Origin: an uncultured Pelagibacteraceae bacterium
Lineage (GTDB): Bacteria > Pseudomonadota > Alphaproteobacteria > Pelagibacterales > Pelagibacteraceae
Length of the DNA: 64,000 nucleotides
Reading direction: 5' to 3'
NCBI GenBank assembly: GCA_902572345.1
Contig: CACGEW010000005.1
Location: 1 to 64,000 of the forward strand
How positions within the stretch are numbered: the stretch's first letter is position 1; every line of letters begins with the position of its first letter. Of the stretch, positions 28,785 to 38,840 are shown one piece after another. Under the pieces are notes generated by a model that was not told the origin of the DNA, ran no database searches, and worked only from the letters and a program-made list of their open reading frames with translations. A program made the translations under genes and the position numbers.

Positions 28785-30196
28785 TAATCTTTAAATAGTA
28801 TTTTTTTGAAAATTAAAAAAATTGATATTAGCTCAATTTTACCAATTATCATAAATAAAATTAAACTAATTTTTGAGGATGTTAATAGATTAGCAAAACT
28901 TAAATTTTGCATATTAAACATTTCAGAGTTTACAGTATTAGTTAAAGTTAATATTGATAATTTAAATGATTTCTCAAAACCAATATTATCAACTACTAAA
29001 AAACTTGAGAGAATAAAAAGACTTAAAAAAAAAGAAATAAATATCAAAAAAGATATTTTGACATGATCATCTGAAATTTTATTATCTGTTCCAAAGATTG
29101 TTTTGTTAATAATACTATTGGGACTTATAAGTTTAATAATTTCCAAAGAAGTTATTTTTAATAATATATAAAACCTTGTAAGTTTAATTCCTGATGAATT
29201 TGAAATTAACGATCCTCCAATAATTGTTATTAATAAAAAGTATAAACTTAAATTGTTATCAGATTTAATGAGTGAAAGTCCAGAGTTTGCTAAACTACTA
29301 GTCACACTTATTATAATATCTAACCCGTCGTAATTATTAAAATATATCAAACAACAGAATATAATACTTAATAAGATTAAGTATAAATCTTCTTTATGAT
29401 CTTTAATTAAAATATTTTTATTTAAAATATTAAAAAGCAGATAAAAATTTAAGAAAGAGACTATAAATGAAAAGATTAGAATAACTTTTTGAAAATTTGT
29501 TGAAATAATTTTACTTATACTTTCTATTGGCAAAAATCCTCCACCAGAAATCAACGTCATACTTAAATTCAGTGAATTAAACAACCGAACTCCAGATAAA
29601 TTTAATAAACTGAGTATTAAAATACTTAGTATAGAATATATAATAAATATTCTTAGCAAGTTATCTTTAATATTATTTTCGGAATTAAAATTACTTTCAC
29701 CAGAATATGTAAGATTTGTCATTTTATAGTTGAAAGATTTATTTGAAAAAACTATCAATAAGAAAAATAAAAAAAATAAACCACCTACCCATTGAGAAGA
29801 AGATCTCCAAAGAATTAAAGTTGGATCAAGGTACTTTATATCTTTAAAAATAGAAAAACCTGTACCTGTTAACCCAGATATAGACTCAAATATGGAATTT
29901 ATAAATGTTACTTGATAATTGCTTAAATAGAATGGAATAGATATCAAAAAAGATATTAAAATGTACGTAGAAATAATTAAAATTAATTGTTCAATAAAAT
30001 TTATATTTTTTGGACTTTTTTTTCCATAGTAAAGAAGACATAATCCAAACAATAAAGAAACTGCTAGAGTTATAAAATATGTATTAATGCTTAAAAAATA
30101 ATCAAAATACGAAGCGTATAAAATATTTATAAATGAAAGAAAGCTTATGGGAAAACAAAATAAGCTTAAATAAAAACTAATTCTTTTGAAATTCAT
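28784..30196 (-). CDS. trkH: Trk-type potassium transport membrane protein TrkH
   Basis: Multi-TM; 'ESISGLTGTGFSIF', 'LILWRSSSQWVGGLFFLFFLLIV'; likely start MNFKRISF at about 30196 rather than 30232, removing the overlap with trkA. Confidence 0.82.
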   Translation of the reverse strand: MNFKRISFYLSLFCFPISFLSFINILYASYFDYFLSINTYFITLAVSLLFGLCLLYYGKKSPKNINFIEQLILIISTYILISFLISIPFYLSNYQVTFINSIFESISGLTGTGFSIFKDIKYLDPTLILWRSSSQWVGGLFFLFFLLIVFSNKSFNYKMTNLTYSGESNFNSENNIKDNLLRIFIIYSILSILILSLLNLSGVRLFNSLNLSMTLISGGGFLPIESISKIISTNFQKVILIFSFIVSFLNFYLLFNILNKNILIKDHKEDLYLILLSIIFCCLIYFNNYDGLDIIISVTSSLANSGLSLIKSDNNLSLYFLLITIIGGSLISNSSGIKLTRFYILLKITSLEIIKLISPNSIINKTIFGTDNKISDDHVKISFLIFISFFLSLFILSSFLVVDNIGFEKSFKLSILTLTNTVNSEMFNMQNLSFANLLTSSKISLILFMIIGKIELISIFLIFKKILFKD

Positions 30197-30200
30197 TAAT

Positions 30201-31574
30201 TTAAACTGTGCCCAAACTAAAAATACTCTCAACAGCTTTTAACTCTTCTCTTTTGGCCAGAAATACCACAAGGTCATTTTTCTCAAAGATAAAATTAGAT
30301 CTAGGAATTATTACCTTGTCTTTTCTTATAATTGCACCAATTCTAATATCTTCAGGTAAATTTGAGTCTCGAATTTTTTTGTTTATTAATTCTGACTTTT
30401 CAGAAATTTTTGCTTCGATAAATTCATACTCCCCATCTAATAAAGAATATACTGTTCCAATGCTTCCCCTATGCACATGCTCCATAATTCTAGACACAGT
30501 AGTCATACGCGGATCAACCAAATCATCAATATTAAGTGAGTCTTGTAGAAGATTGTAATTAGTCTTATTTACTATCGCAATTGTTCTTTTTTTTAATCCT
30601 GTTTTTTCTGCCAAAACACAAACCATCATATTATTTTCATCATCATTAGTTAATGCTAAAACTGTTTCCGATCCTTCTAAATTTGCTTCTTTCAAAATTT
30701 CTTCATCTAAAGCGTCACCATTTATCACTATTGAGGAAGATAATTCGTTTGCAATTTCTTCTGCTCTTTGTTTGTTTTTTTCAATTATTTTTACCCTTAC
30801 ATCTTCAAAATTTTCTTCAAGCATTTTAGCAAGCTGTAAGCCTATGTTTCCACCTCCTATTATCAAAACATTTTTTGCAATTTTCTCCTCATGCCCAAAA
30901 GCTTTAAGTATAGGATTTAATTGATCGCTACTTACTACAACATAAACATTATCATCTTCCAACATCTGATCATCTTTTTTAAGATAAATAAATTTTTTTT
31001 TTCTCAGGGCTCCTAATATATTTGCTTTAAAATCTGGAAATTTCTCTGTTAATTTTTTTAATGGAATATTTTTAATTGGACAGTTTTTTTCAATTGAAAT
31101 TTCTAACATTTTCACTTTATTTTTTCCGAATGGTACATTATCCAATGCTCCTGGAGCCTCTAATCTTCTATACAAAGATTTGGCTACTTCTCGCTCAGGT
31201 GAAATGATAACATCTATTGGAATATTAGATTTGTTATACAATTTACCCCATTTGCCCTCTAAAAAATCTTTTGTTCTAATACGAGCAATTTTTTTTGAAA
31301 TGTTAAATAATGAACTTGCTAATTGGCAAACAATCATATTTGTTTCATCATTTCTTGTTACAGCAATTATCATATCTGCTTTCTCTGCACCGGCATTTTC
31401 TAAAACTGTAGGCAAAGTAGCTCTGCCGACTATTCCTTTTACATCCTGAGTATCGTTAATTTTTTTAATATCCTCTGATGATTGGTCTATTATTGTAACT
31501 GAGTGACCCTGAGCAGACAGTTGTTTACTAATTGAGAAACCTACTTTACCGGCCCCACATATAATAATATTCAT
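30201..31574 (-). CDS. trkA: Trk potassium transport regulator TrkA
   Basis: Two RCK_N domains ('IIICGAGKVGFSISKQLSAQGHSVTIID', 'VLIIGGGNIGLQLAKMLEENFEDVRVKIIEK') and TrkA_C regions. Confidence 0.92.
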   Translation of the reverse strand: MNIIICGAGKVGFSISKQLSAQGHSVTIIDQSSEDIKKINDTQDVKGIVGRATLPTVLENAGAEKADMIIAVTRNDETNMIVCQLASSLFNISKKIARIRTKDFLEGKWGKLYNKSNIPIDVIISPEREVAKSLYRRLEAPGALDNVPFGKNKVKMLEISIEKNCPIKNIPLKKLTEKFPDFKANILGALRKKKFIYLKKDDQMLEDDNVYVVVSSDQLNPILKAFGHEEKIAKNVLIIGGGNIGLQLAKMLEENFEDVRVKIIEKNKQRAEEIANELSSSIVINGDALDEEILKEANLEGSETVLALTNDDENNMMVCVLAEKTGLKKRTIAIVNKTNYNLLQDSLNIDDLVDPRMTTVSRIMEHVHRGSIGTVYSLLDGEYEFIEAKISEKSELINKKIRDSNLPEDIRIGAIIRKDKVIIPRSNFIFEKNDLVVFLAKREELKAVESIFSLGTV

Positions 31575-31575
31575 T

Positions 31576-32943
31576 TTAATTTATTCCTTTAATCCCTAAT
31601 GATTTTAATTTTCTGTGGAGTGCGGATCTTTCCATGCCTATAAAATCTGCAGTTTTTGAAATATTTCCATGATGTTTTTTGAGTTGGGTAGTTAAATATT
31701 CTTTTTCAAAGTGTTCTCTAGCTTCCTTTAATGGTGAGTCAAACGATTGTTTTAAGATATTTTCATTATTTGTATTAATAGACGAGAAATTTAATATGCC
31801 ATCTATAACTTGATTGATTTTTTGTTTACTATCATTTGATGATAAGATGGTAATTCTTTCAACTAAATTTCTTAATTCCCTTACATTTCCAGGCCAGTTG
31901 TAAGTGTATAAACTATCATTTTTTATATCTATATCGGGAATTTGAACACCATTGATCTCTGATAGTTTTGTTTTAAAGTATTCAATTAATAAGGGTATAT
32001 CTTCAGTTCTGGAAGAAAGGGAGGTTAGTTCAACAGGCATTACATTCAACCTATGATAAAGATCTTCCCTAAATTTGTTCATATTTACTAATTCATATAA
32101 ATTTTGAGACGAAGATGAAATAAGTCTTATATTTACACTAATATCTTTTGATCCATTTACTCGTTTAAATTTTTGATCAATTAAAACTCTTAAAACATTT
32201 GCTTGAGTCTCAAAAGGTATTTCGGAAACCTCATCAATCAATAATGTTCCTTTATTTGCTCTCTCCAAAGCTCCAAAAGAAATATTTCCATCTTCAAACT
32301 CTTCACCAAATAACTCTTTTTCATAGGAATTTTCCTTTAACAAAGCTGCGTTAATTATTACAAAGGGTTCTTTGGCTCTTAAGGAATTTTTATGGATTTT
32401 TCTTGCAACTAATTCCTTTCCAGAACCGGTTGGCCCAGAAATAAGCACTCTACTTTCATTTAATGAAAGTTTATCAATTATTTTTTTTACTTTTATAATT
32501 GAGGGACTTTTTCCAATTAGTTCAAAAGAGTGAAATAACTTATTTTCTATAATATCTTTCTCTTTTTTTAATAGTGCTGACTCCAAACCTCTGTTAACAT
32601 AATTAACAATTTTTTCTTTTGAAAAAGGTTTCTCTATAAATTCGTACGCTCCAAGCCTAATTGCCTCAACTGCAATTTGTACAGTAGCATGGCCTGAAAT
32701 CATTATCACAGGAGTATGTTTGTTTATTTTATTTATGAGTTTTAATAAATCAATTCCATCCTTATCGGGCTGATCTAACTTAATATCAATTATAGCAAGA
32801 TCGGGCAACCGATTATTAATTTCTATAATTGCTTGATTAAAATTAGCAGCAGAGCGGACTTTAAAATTTTGTTCCTCCAAGATATTACAAATTAAAAAAC
32901 GAATATCTGGATTGTCATCTATGACTAATATTTCTTTAAGCAT
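31576..32943 (-). CDS. ntrX: Response regulator NtrX (receiver, AAA+, Fis HTH)
   Basis: 'EILVIDDNPDIRFLICNIL', 'SGPTGSGKELVARKIH', 'GNISKTADFIGMERSALHRKLKSLGI'; next to ntrY and trkA. Confidence 0.9.
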   Translation of the reverse strand: MLKEILVIDDNPDIRFLICNILEEQNFKVRSAANFNQAIIEINNRLPDLAIIDIKLDQPDKDGIDLLKLINKINKHTPVIMISGHATVQIAVEAIRLGAYEFIEKPFSKEKIVNYVNRGLESALLKKEKDIIENKLFHSFELIGKSPSIIKVKKIIDKLSLNESRVLISGPTGSGKELVARKIHKNSLRAKEPFVIINAALLKENSYEKELFGEEFEDGNISFGALERANKGTLLIDEVSEIPFETQANVLRVLIDQKFKRVNGSKDISVNIRLISSSSQNLYELVNMNKFREDLYHRLNVMPVELTSLSSRTEDIPLLIEYFKTKLSEINGVQIPDIDIKNDSLYTYNWPGNVRELRNLVERITILSSNDSKQKINQVIDGILNFSSINTNNENILKQSFDSPLKEAREHFEKEYLTTQLKKHHGNISKTADFIGMERSALHRKLKSLGIKGIN

Positions 32944-34714
32944 ATATTGGTAATGAAATCTTAACTACTACACCTTTTCTTTCTTTAGAGTTTTTAATTG
33001 AAAATGTTCCAGAATGCTCATTAATTATTTTTGTTACGATTGGTAGTCCTAAACCAGTTCCTGTTTTTTTAGTTGTGAAATAAGGTGTCATTGCTTTTTT
33101 AGCGTCTGTAATACCATTGCCATTATCAGTTATACTAATGGTTATATAGTCATTATTATTAACTATTTCTATGTTAATATTTCCTTTTAAATCAGGCTCT
33201 TTTTGAGTTCTTTCCATTAAGGACTCTTCGGAATTTTTAATTAGGTTGATAAAAACTCTATTTAGCTGATCTTCATCACCATAAATAAATTTGGCATTGG
33301 TTCGATCAATTACATTAATAGTGTTTTTAGAGGAAATTTTAATAAAATCTAATGACTTATTAATTAATTCAATTGCATTAACTTTTTTAAGAATCGGTCT
33401 CGGCATTCTTGCAAAGTTTGAGAATTCATTTACTAATTTTTCAATATCTTTAATTTGTCTATTTATAGTTTCCAAATATTTTTCAAAATTTTTACCGTCA
33501 TCAGTAAATTTATCTTTGTATTTTTCTCTTAAACTATCAATTGATAATTGAATTGGTGTAAGAGGATTTTTAATTTCGTGTGCTAGTTTTCTTGCAACAC
33601 TTTCCCAAGCTTCATATCTTTCTGTTAGTAAAAGTTTATCTTGTTGTTCTTTCAATCTTTCGATCATTTGATTAAAATTTTGGTTTAGTTGAGTGAATTC
33701 ATCATCTGATTGAATATCTGGAACTTTAACATCTAAAGCCCCTTTGCTAATAGAGTCAGATGCACTTATTAAATTAATTATAGGTTTGGTTAATCTTGAA
33801 GCGAAAGTTATGGCAATTGCTGTTGATAAAAATAATAATAATGTAACTACTATGATGTATATAATTGCAAAAGTAACTTTTATTCCTGTCTGACTATTTT
33901 CGACAGAATAATAAAAATTAACCGCTTGTTCGGTTTCATTTAAATATCTTAAAATTTCTGTATCGATATTTCTCGATATATAAAGGTAAGTATCAACTAA
34001 AGATGTAAGTTTAACCATTATTGTAGTTTTATTTTCTAAGCTGTCTGTTACAAAAACTGCTTTTCCTTCTAGAGCTTGATCATAATCGCTATCAGCTGGA
34101 ACTATAAATTCTTCATTTATATCTCTTACATCTGAAAGCAAAATATTACCTAGACTATCAATTAGATAAACATCGTCAATTTTTCTTAAAAGTTTCTCAG
34201 ATCTTAAAATATTTTTAAAACGATTTGAATTAGAATAATAAAAACTTGATGCACGATTTAAACCAACACTCATTAGAATAACATCGGATAAAACGTTTTC
34301 TTTATTTTCCTCTAAATAATTTTTTGCAACATCGTATGAGTTATTAACAGCTTTTGTAATTTGTTTATCAAAATAATTTTGTATGCCAAAATTAAAAATG
34401 AATAATGAAAAAATTGCCACTATTAGTGAGGGTATTACGGTAAAAAGTGAAAAAACAGAAATATATTTTAAATTTGTTTGTGATCCCTTTTTATTTTTTT
34501 TTCCTGTATAGTAGAAACGATAAAAATTTCTAAATATTAATGTAAAAAAAATTAATAATAAAACGATGTCTACTATTAATAATGACTGAAGATTTTGATC
34601 TGTTAATGGAATAAATCCCTCGTTTATAAAAGTAAGAATAGTGACAATCCCCATAAAAATACATAAAAATGAGGATAAAATAATCCAATTAAAATTTTTA
34701 ATTATCTTGAACAT
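32936..34714 (-). CDS. ntrY: Sensor histidine kinase NtrY
   Basis: TM/periplasmic sensor, HAMP, 'LAHEIKNPLTPIQLSIDSLR' H-box, 'NLIKNSEESL', 'GTGLGLPIVTKII'. Confidence 0.9.
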   Translation of the reverse strand: MFKIIKNFNWIILSSFLCIFMGIVTILTFINEGFIPLTDQNLQSLLIVDIVLLLIFFTLIFRNFYRFYYTGKKNKKGSQTNLKYISVFSLFTVIPSLIVAIFSLFIFNFGIQNYFDKQITKAVNNSYDVAKNYLEENKENVLSDVILMSVGLNRASSFYYSNSNRFKNILRSEKLLRKIDDVYLIDSLGNILLSDVRDINEEFIVPADSDYDQALEGKAVFVTDSLENKTTIMVKLTSLVDTYLYISRNIDTEILRYLNETEQAVNFYYSVENSQTGIKVTFAIIYIIVVTLLLFLSTAIAITFASRLTKPIINLISASDSISKGALDVKVPDIQSDDEFTQLNQNFNQMIERLKEQQDKLLLTERYEAWESVARKLAHEIKNPLTPIQLSIDSLREKYKDKFTDDGKNFEKYLETINRQIKDIEKLVNEFSNFARMPRPILKKVNAIELINKSLDFIKISSKNTINVIDRTNAKFIYGDEDQLNRVFINLIKNSEESLMERTQKEPDLKGNINIEIVNNNDYITISITDNGNGITDAKKAMTPYFTTKKTGTGLGLPIVTKIINEHSGTFSIKNSKERKGVVVKISLPIYA

Positions 34715-34762
34715 CTTAAATAACCATTAAATATCTGTATAAATATTATATAAGTTAATATC

Positions 34763-35908
34763 ATGAGTTTTTGTTTAATAATTCTTGCTGGAGGTGATAG
34801 CCATAGATTTAGGTCTAAAATTGCCAAACCTTATCAAAAAATTGCAGGCAAATCATTAATCGAAATTAACATTATTAAAGCGCGTAAATTCAAACAAATT
34901 AAAAAGATTATTCTAGTTTATAACAAAAAAGACTTAAAAAAAGTAAAATCACTAAAACTTAAAAATGTTACATTGATAAAAGGTGGAAATAGCAGACAAC
35001 AATCTACTTTTAATGCTTTAAAGCATCTTAAAAATCAAAAAGGAGTTTCTAAGGTTTTAATTCACGATGTAGCTAGGCCTAATTTTTCATTAAGATTATT
35101 GAGTTCAGTTATTAAACATATGAAAAATGCTAGGGCTGTAGTTCCAAGGATCAGCATTCAAGATGCAATAAAACAAATAATCGACTCAAGTAAAGAGGAA
35201 TATATTATTGGTAAAAAAAGAGATAATTTATTTTTGACACAAACACCTCAAGCTTTCAATTTGAAAGAAATTTTTCATTTACATAAAACTAATTCTAATA
35301 AATACAGAGATGATGATATCTCTTTATTTATGGATCTAAATAAAATTGAATTTGTTGAAGGTGAAAAAAGTAATTTTAAAATTACAGACTATTCAGATTT
35401 TGAAAATTTAAAGAATATTTATAAATCTAAACAAAGTGTTGGAATAGGTTTTGATGTTCATAGATTAGTACCAAAAAGAAAACTTTATTTAGCTGGTTTA
35501 AAGATAAAATCAAAGCTGGGGACACTGGGTCATTCAGATGGAGATCCTGTTCTACACTCAGTGGCTGATGCGATTTTAGGTGCTTGTAAAATGGGTGATA
35601 TTGGCCAAATGTTTTCTGATAAAAATAAAAAATTTAAAAACATAAGATCCACAATTTTACTTCAAAAGGTGGTAGAACAAATTAAATTTAATGGTTATTT
35701 CATAAATAACATTGATATTAATATTATTACTCAAACACCTAAAATCAAAAATTATAAAAACAAAATGATCAATAATATTGCTAAACTTTGTAAAATTTCA
35801 AAAGACCAAATAAATATTAAAGGGAAAACAACTGAAAAACTTGGTGTGATAGGTAAAGAAAAGGCAATAGCATGTGAAGTTATATGTTCAGTTATAAAAT
35901 ATGATTAA
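34763..35908 (+). CDS. ispDF: Bifunctional IspD/IspF (CDP-ME synthase / MECDP synthase)
   Basis: IspD 'IILAGGDSHRF', 'LIHDVARPN' and IspF 'VGIGFDVHRLVP', 'GHSDGDPVLHSVADAILGAC' fused in one ORF. Confidence 0.93.
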   Translation: MSFCLIILAGGDSHRFRSKIAKPYQKIAGKSLIEINIIKARKFKQIKKIILVYNKKDLKKVKSLKLKNVTLIKGGNSRQQSTFNALKHLKNQKGVSKVLIHDVARPNFSLRLLSSVIKHMKNARAVVPRISIQDAIKQIIDSSKEEYIIGKKRDNLFLTQTPQAFNLKEIFHLHKTNSNKYRDDDISLFMDLNKIEFVEGEKSNFKITDYSDFENLKNIYKSKQSVGIGFDVHRLVPKRKLYLAGLKIKSKLGTLGHSDGDPVLHSVADAILGACKMGDIGQMFSDKNKKFKNIRSTILLQKVVEQIKFNGYFINNIDINIITQTPKIKNYKNKMINNIAKLCKISKDQINIKGKTTEKLGVIGKEKAIACEVICSVIKYD

Positions 35909-36404
35909 AACTTTCAATTATTTATTTGTAACATGTTTTGGAATTGGATCATTTAAATTTGCTCCTGGAACAATAACGTCTCTTATAACAACTGTTTTTC
36001 TATACAGCTTATTTCATATAATTAATTTACCTAACATCGCAATTTTGATTATTTTACTAATAGTTTTTATTTATTCTTTTTATGCTGTGTCTGAATATAT
36101 AAAATATAATGAAAACAAGGATCCTAAAGAAGTTGTTGTAGATGAATTCATCGGGCAATCTATTCCAATTTATTTATATGAAATTGCTCATGGAAGTACG
36201 AAAGACTCAAATGAAGCAGCTCTATTTTATTTATATATTTTTATTTTGTTTCGATATTTTGACATCAAAAAACCTTTTCCAGTCAGTTTTTTCGATAAAA
36301 AATTTAAAAATAGTTTTGGAGTAATAATGGATGATGTTGTTGCTGGCTTATATGTGGTTCTTACATTGATAATTTTTATGGTAATTAAATCAAAATTTTT
36401 CTAA
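35901..36404 (+). CDS. pgpA: Phosphatidylglycerophosphatase A
   Basis: 'GIGSFKFAPGTITSL', 'DPKEVVVDEFIGQ', 'FDIKKPFPVSFFDKKFKNSFGVIMDDVVAGLY'. Confidence 0.88.
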   Translation: MIKTFNYLFVTCFGIGSFKFAPGTITSLITTVFLYSLFHIINLPNIAILIILLIVFIYSFYAVSEYIKYNENKDPKEVVVDEFIGQSIPIYLYEIAHGSTKDSNEAALFYLYIFILFRYFDIKKPFPVSFFDKKFKNSFGVIMDDVVAGLYVVLTLIIFMVIKSKFF

Positions 36405-36883
36405 TGAGTTTAAATAAAAAGATAATTTCATTAATCAAAAGAAAAAAGATAAAACTTGCGATTGCTGAGTCTTGTACAGGAGGAATGCTGTCTAGCACTA
36501 TTACCTCTGTAAGTGGCTCATCAAAAGTATTTACGATGGGCTTAGTTACTTACTCAAATCAAGCCAAAACAAGTATTTTAAAAGTGCCTCAAAAAATAAT
36601 AAAAAAGTATGGCGCTGTAAGTGTTCAATGTTGTTTGGCTATGGTTAATAACCTAAGTAAAATTAGTAAATCAAAATTATGTGTTTCCATAACAGGGATA
36701 GCTGGTCCTAAAGGCGGATCTAAACAAAAACCAGTTGGTTTAGTTTATATTGGAATTAGAGTTGGAAAAAAGGTTGTTGTAAATAAATGTAATTTTAAAA
36801 ATAAAGGTAGAGCTTACATTCAAAGACAAACAGTAAAAAAATCTCTTAATCTGTTATTTAGATTAATTAAACAGGGTAACTAA
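36404..36883 (+). CDS. CinA C-terminal domain (nicotinamide-nucleotide amidase) protein
   Basis: 'IAESCTGGMLSSTITSVSGSSKVFTMGLVTYSN', 'SITGIAGPKGGSKQKPVGLVYIG'. Confidence 0.9.
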   Translation: MSLNKKIISLIKRKKIKLAIAESCTGGMLSSTITSVSGSSKVFTMGLVTYSNQAKTSILKVPQKIIKKYGAVSVQCCLAMVNNLSKISKSKLCVSITGIAGPKGGSKQKPVGLVYIGIRVGKKVVVNKCNFKNKGRAYIQRQTVKKSLNLLFRLIKQGN

Positions 36884-37178
36884 ATTCTGGGTTTACTATA
36901 AAATTCAACAAATGAGCCGTAAAACTATTTAATAATAAGAATATACCAAACGCATTAAGGTAAAGGATAAAAACTAAGAAATTTCTTGCTCTTTTTTTAG
37001 CTAAAAGATTTTTATTTTCGGGCACCCAATTTTTGTTTGGAGATTTAAAATCATATGAAAACATCCAATAAGTTATATCGCTTTCATTAGGGTCACCGGT
37101 TCTAATTTTTTTAATATATGAAGCTAGACTTTTAAATGTAAAAATAAAAACTACTAATAAGACTGTAATAACTAACAT
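36867..37178 (-). CDS. Hypothetical membrane protein
   Basis: 103 aa, two hydrophobic segments; adjacent (same strand) to ratA-like gene. Confidence 0.55.
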   Translation of the reverse strand: MLVITVLLVVFIFTFKSLASYIKKIRTGDPNESDITYWMFSYDFKSPNKNWVPENKNLLAKKRARNFLVFILYLNAFGIFLLLNSFTAHLLNFIVNPEFSYPV

Positions 37179-37621
37179 TATTTATATAATTGAACTGCCC
37201 TTTCTTCAAAAGCTTTTGCAATTTTATTTAAACCAAGCTCAAAAGATTTTTTCATTATTCCATTTAAAATGGGATTTTTCAATTCAAAATCAATAAAAAA
37301 TTCTAATTGAGTATTGTTGTTTATTTCTTTGAAATGCCACTCATTTTTTAAATGCTTTAAGGGACCATCTAAATTCGTAACAATAATTTTATCACTTTCC
37401 TTATGATATGAAACATGGCTTGAAAAAGTTTCATTTAAGATACTTTTACCGACTTTTAGATCCCCATTGAATGTAATTAAATCTGAACTTTCATTCTTGT
37501 CAAAAATCTTACCTTCAATACACCAAGGAACGAATTCAGGATATTTTTCAATATCAAGAACCATCTCGACAAGTTGATTTTTTTTACAAGGAATAATTTT
37601 TTTTAGTGTTGCGGATGACAT
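37178..37621 (-). CDS. RatA/COQ10 START-like protein (ubiquinone-binding)
   Basis: '[21 protein letters not shown]', '[32 protein letters not shown]'. Confidence 0.83.
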   Translation of the reverse strand: MSSATLKKIIPCKKNQLVEMVLDIEKYPEFVPWCIEGKIFDKNESSDLITFNGDLKVGKSILNETFSSHVSYHKESDKIIVTNLDGPLKHLKNEWHFKEINNNTQLEFFIDFELKNPILNGIMKKSFELGLNKIAKAFEERAVQLYK

Positions 37622-38547
37622 TCAAGCTTTTTATTTCTTGCGTCCTGTAATCTTCTGAAGTCTTCATCAGCGTGATATGATGATCTAGTTAAAGGTGAAG
37701 AAGAAACAAGTAAAAAGCCTTTTGTTTTAGCAATATTCTCAAATTCTTTAAATTCATCCGGATGATAATATCGATCTAAAGGATGATGTTTTGCTGAAGG
37801 TTGAAGGTATTGACCTATTGTAATAAAATCAACTTCTGCCGATCTTAAATCATCCATCACTTGAATTACTTCATCTTTTGTTTCACCTAGGCCAACCATA
37901 ATACCTGATTTGGTAAAAACTTTTTTATTAAATACCTTTGCATTTTTAAGTAATTCCAATGAAGCAAAATATCGAGCGCCAGGTCTTACTTTTGTATAAA
38001 GTCTCGGAACTGTTTCTATATTATGATTGAAAACATCTAAATCAGCTTCCAAAACTTTTTTATATGCATCATCTTTTCTTAAAAAATCAGGCGTTAGAAC
38101 TTCAATAGAAGTTTCAGGATTTTTTTCTCTTGTAGCTTTAACAACTTTATAAAAATGCTCTGATCCTCCGTCTTCAAGATCGTCTCTATCAACAGATGTA
38201 ATTACTACATGTTTTAAATTAAGGTCTTTTACTGCTGTAGAAATTTTTAATGGCTCAAAAATATCAAGATCAGTAGGTTTGCCAGTTTTGACATCGCAAA
38301 ATGCACAAGCTCTTGTACACGTATCTCCCATTATCATAAACGTTGCATGTTTCTTACTCCAACACTCAGTAATATTTGGACAGTTTGCTTCCTGGCAAAC
38401 TGTTACAAGATTGTTTTGATTTACAACTTTTTTGGTTTGAAAAAATACTTGAGAGTCCACGATTTTAGATCTTATCCAATCAGGTTTTTTCTTTATTGGG
38501 TTTATGGGTTTGTTTACTTTTTCTGGATGTCTAGGTTTTTCACTCAT
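37603..38547 (-). CDS. lipA: Lipoyl synthase
   Basis: '[39 protein letters not shown]', '[10 protein letters not shown]', '[13 protein letters not shown]', '[15 protein letters not shown]'. Confidence 0.95.
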   Translation of the reverse strand: MSEKPRHPEKVNKPINPIKKKPDWIRSKIVDSQVFFQTKKVVNQNNLVTVCQEANCPNITECWSKKHATFMIMGDTCTRACAFCDVKTGKPTDLDIFEPLKISTAVKDLNLKHVVITSVDRDDLEDGGSEHFYKVVKATREKNPETSIEVLTPDFLRKDDAYKKVLEADLDVFNHNIETVPRLYTKVRPGARYFASLELLKNAKVFNKKVFTKSGIMVGLGETKDEVIQVMDDLRSAEVDFITIGQYLQPSAKHHPLDRYYHPDEFKEFENIAKTKGFLLVSSSPLTRSSYHADEDFRRLQDARNKKLECHPQH

Positions 38548-38837
38548 TTTAATTTAATTATTATCTCATCCTCAGTCACATATTTAAATTTCTGTCTATA
38601 TAATATATCTAAATAATCTGGATCATTTTTGTTAATTAATGAAATTTTATGATCTAAATTTTTTAATTCGGAAGTCAAAACTTTTTCCTCCTCAAGCAAT
38701 TTTTCATAAGTATTTTTTTTATCAAAATAAGAGATCAATCCTCTTTCGCCTCCAATTAGATTGATACCTATGTAGAGAGTAAAAAAAATATTAAATAAAA
38801 GAAATTTCTTATTTTTTAAACTTTCAATTAACCTCAT
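38544..38837 (-). CDS. FtsB/DivIC-like septum formation initiator
   Basis: 97 aa; N-terminal TM + short coiled coil, between eno and lipA. Confidence 0.7.
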   Translation of the reverse strand: MRLIESLKNKKFLLFNIFFTLYIGINLIGGERGLISYFDKKNTYEKLLEEEKVLTSELKNLDHKISLINKNDPDYLDILYRQKFKYVTEDEIIIKLK

Positions 38838-38840
38838 AAG

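Noticed and set aside
29041-29957. 17-bp repeat 'atatcaaaaaagatatt' occurring at about 29041 and about 29941
   Set aside because: Both copies lie in hydrophobic TM-coding parts of trkH; AT-rich coincidence more likely than a functional repeat
30197-30232. Long trkH N-terminal extension overlapping trkA
   Set aside because: MNFKRISF start at about 30196 removes the overlap and gives a better TM N-terminus
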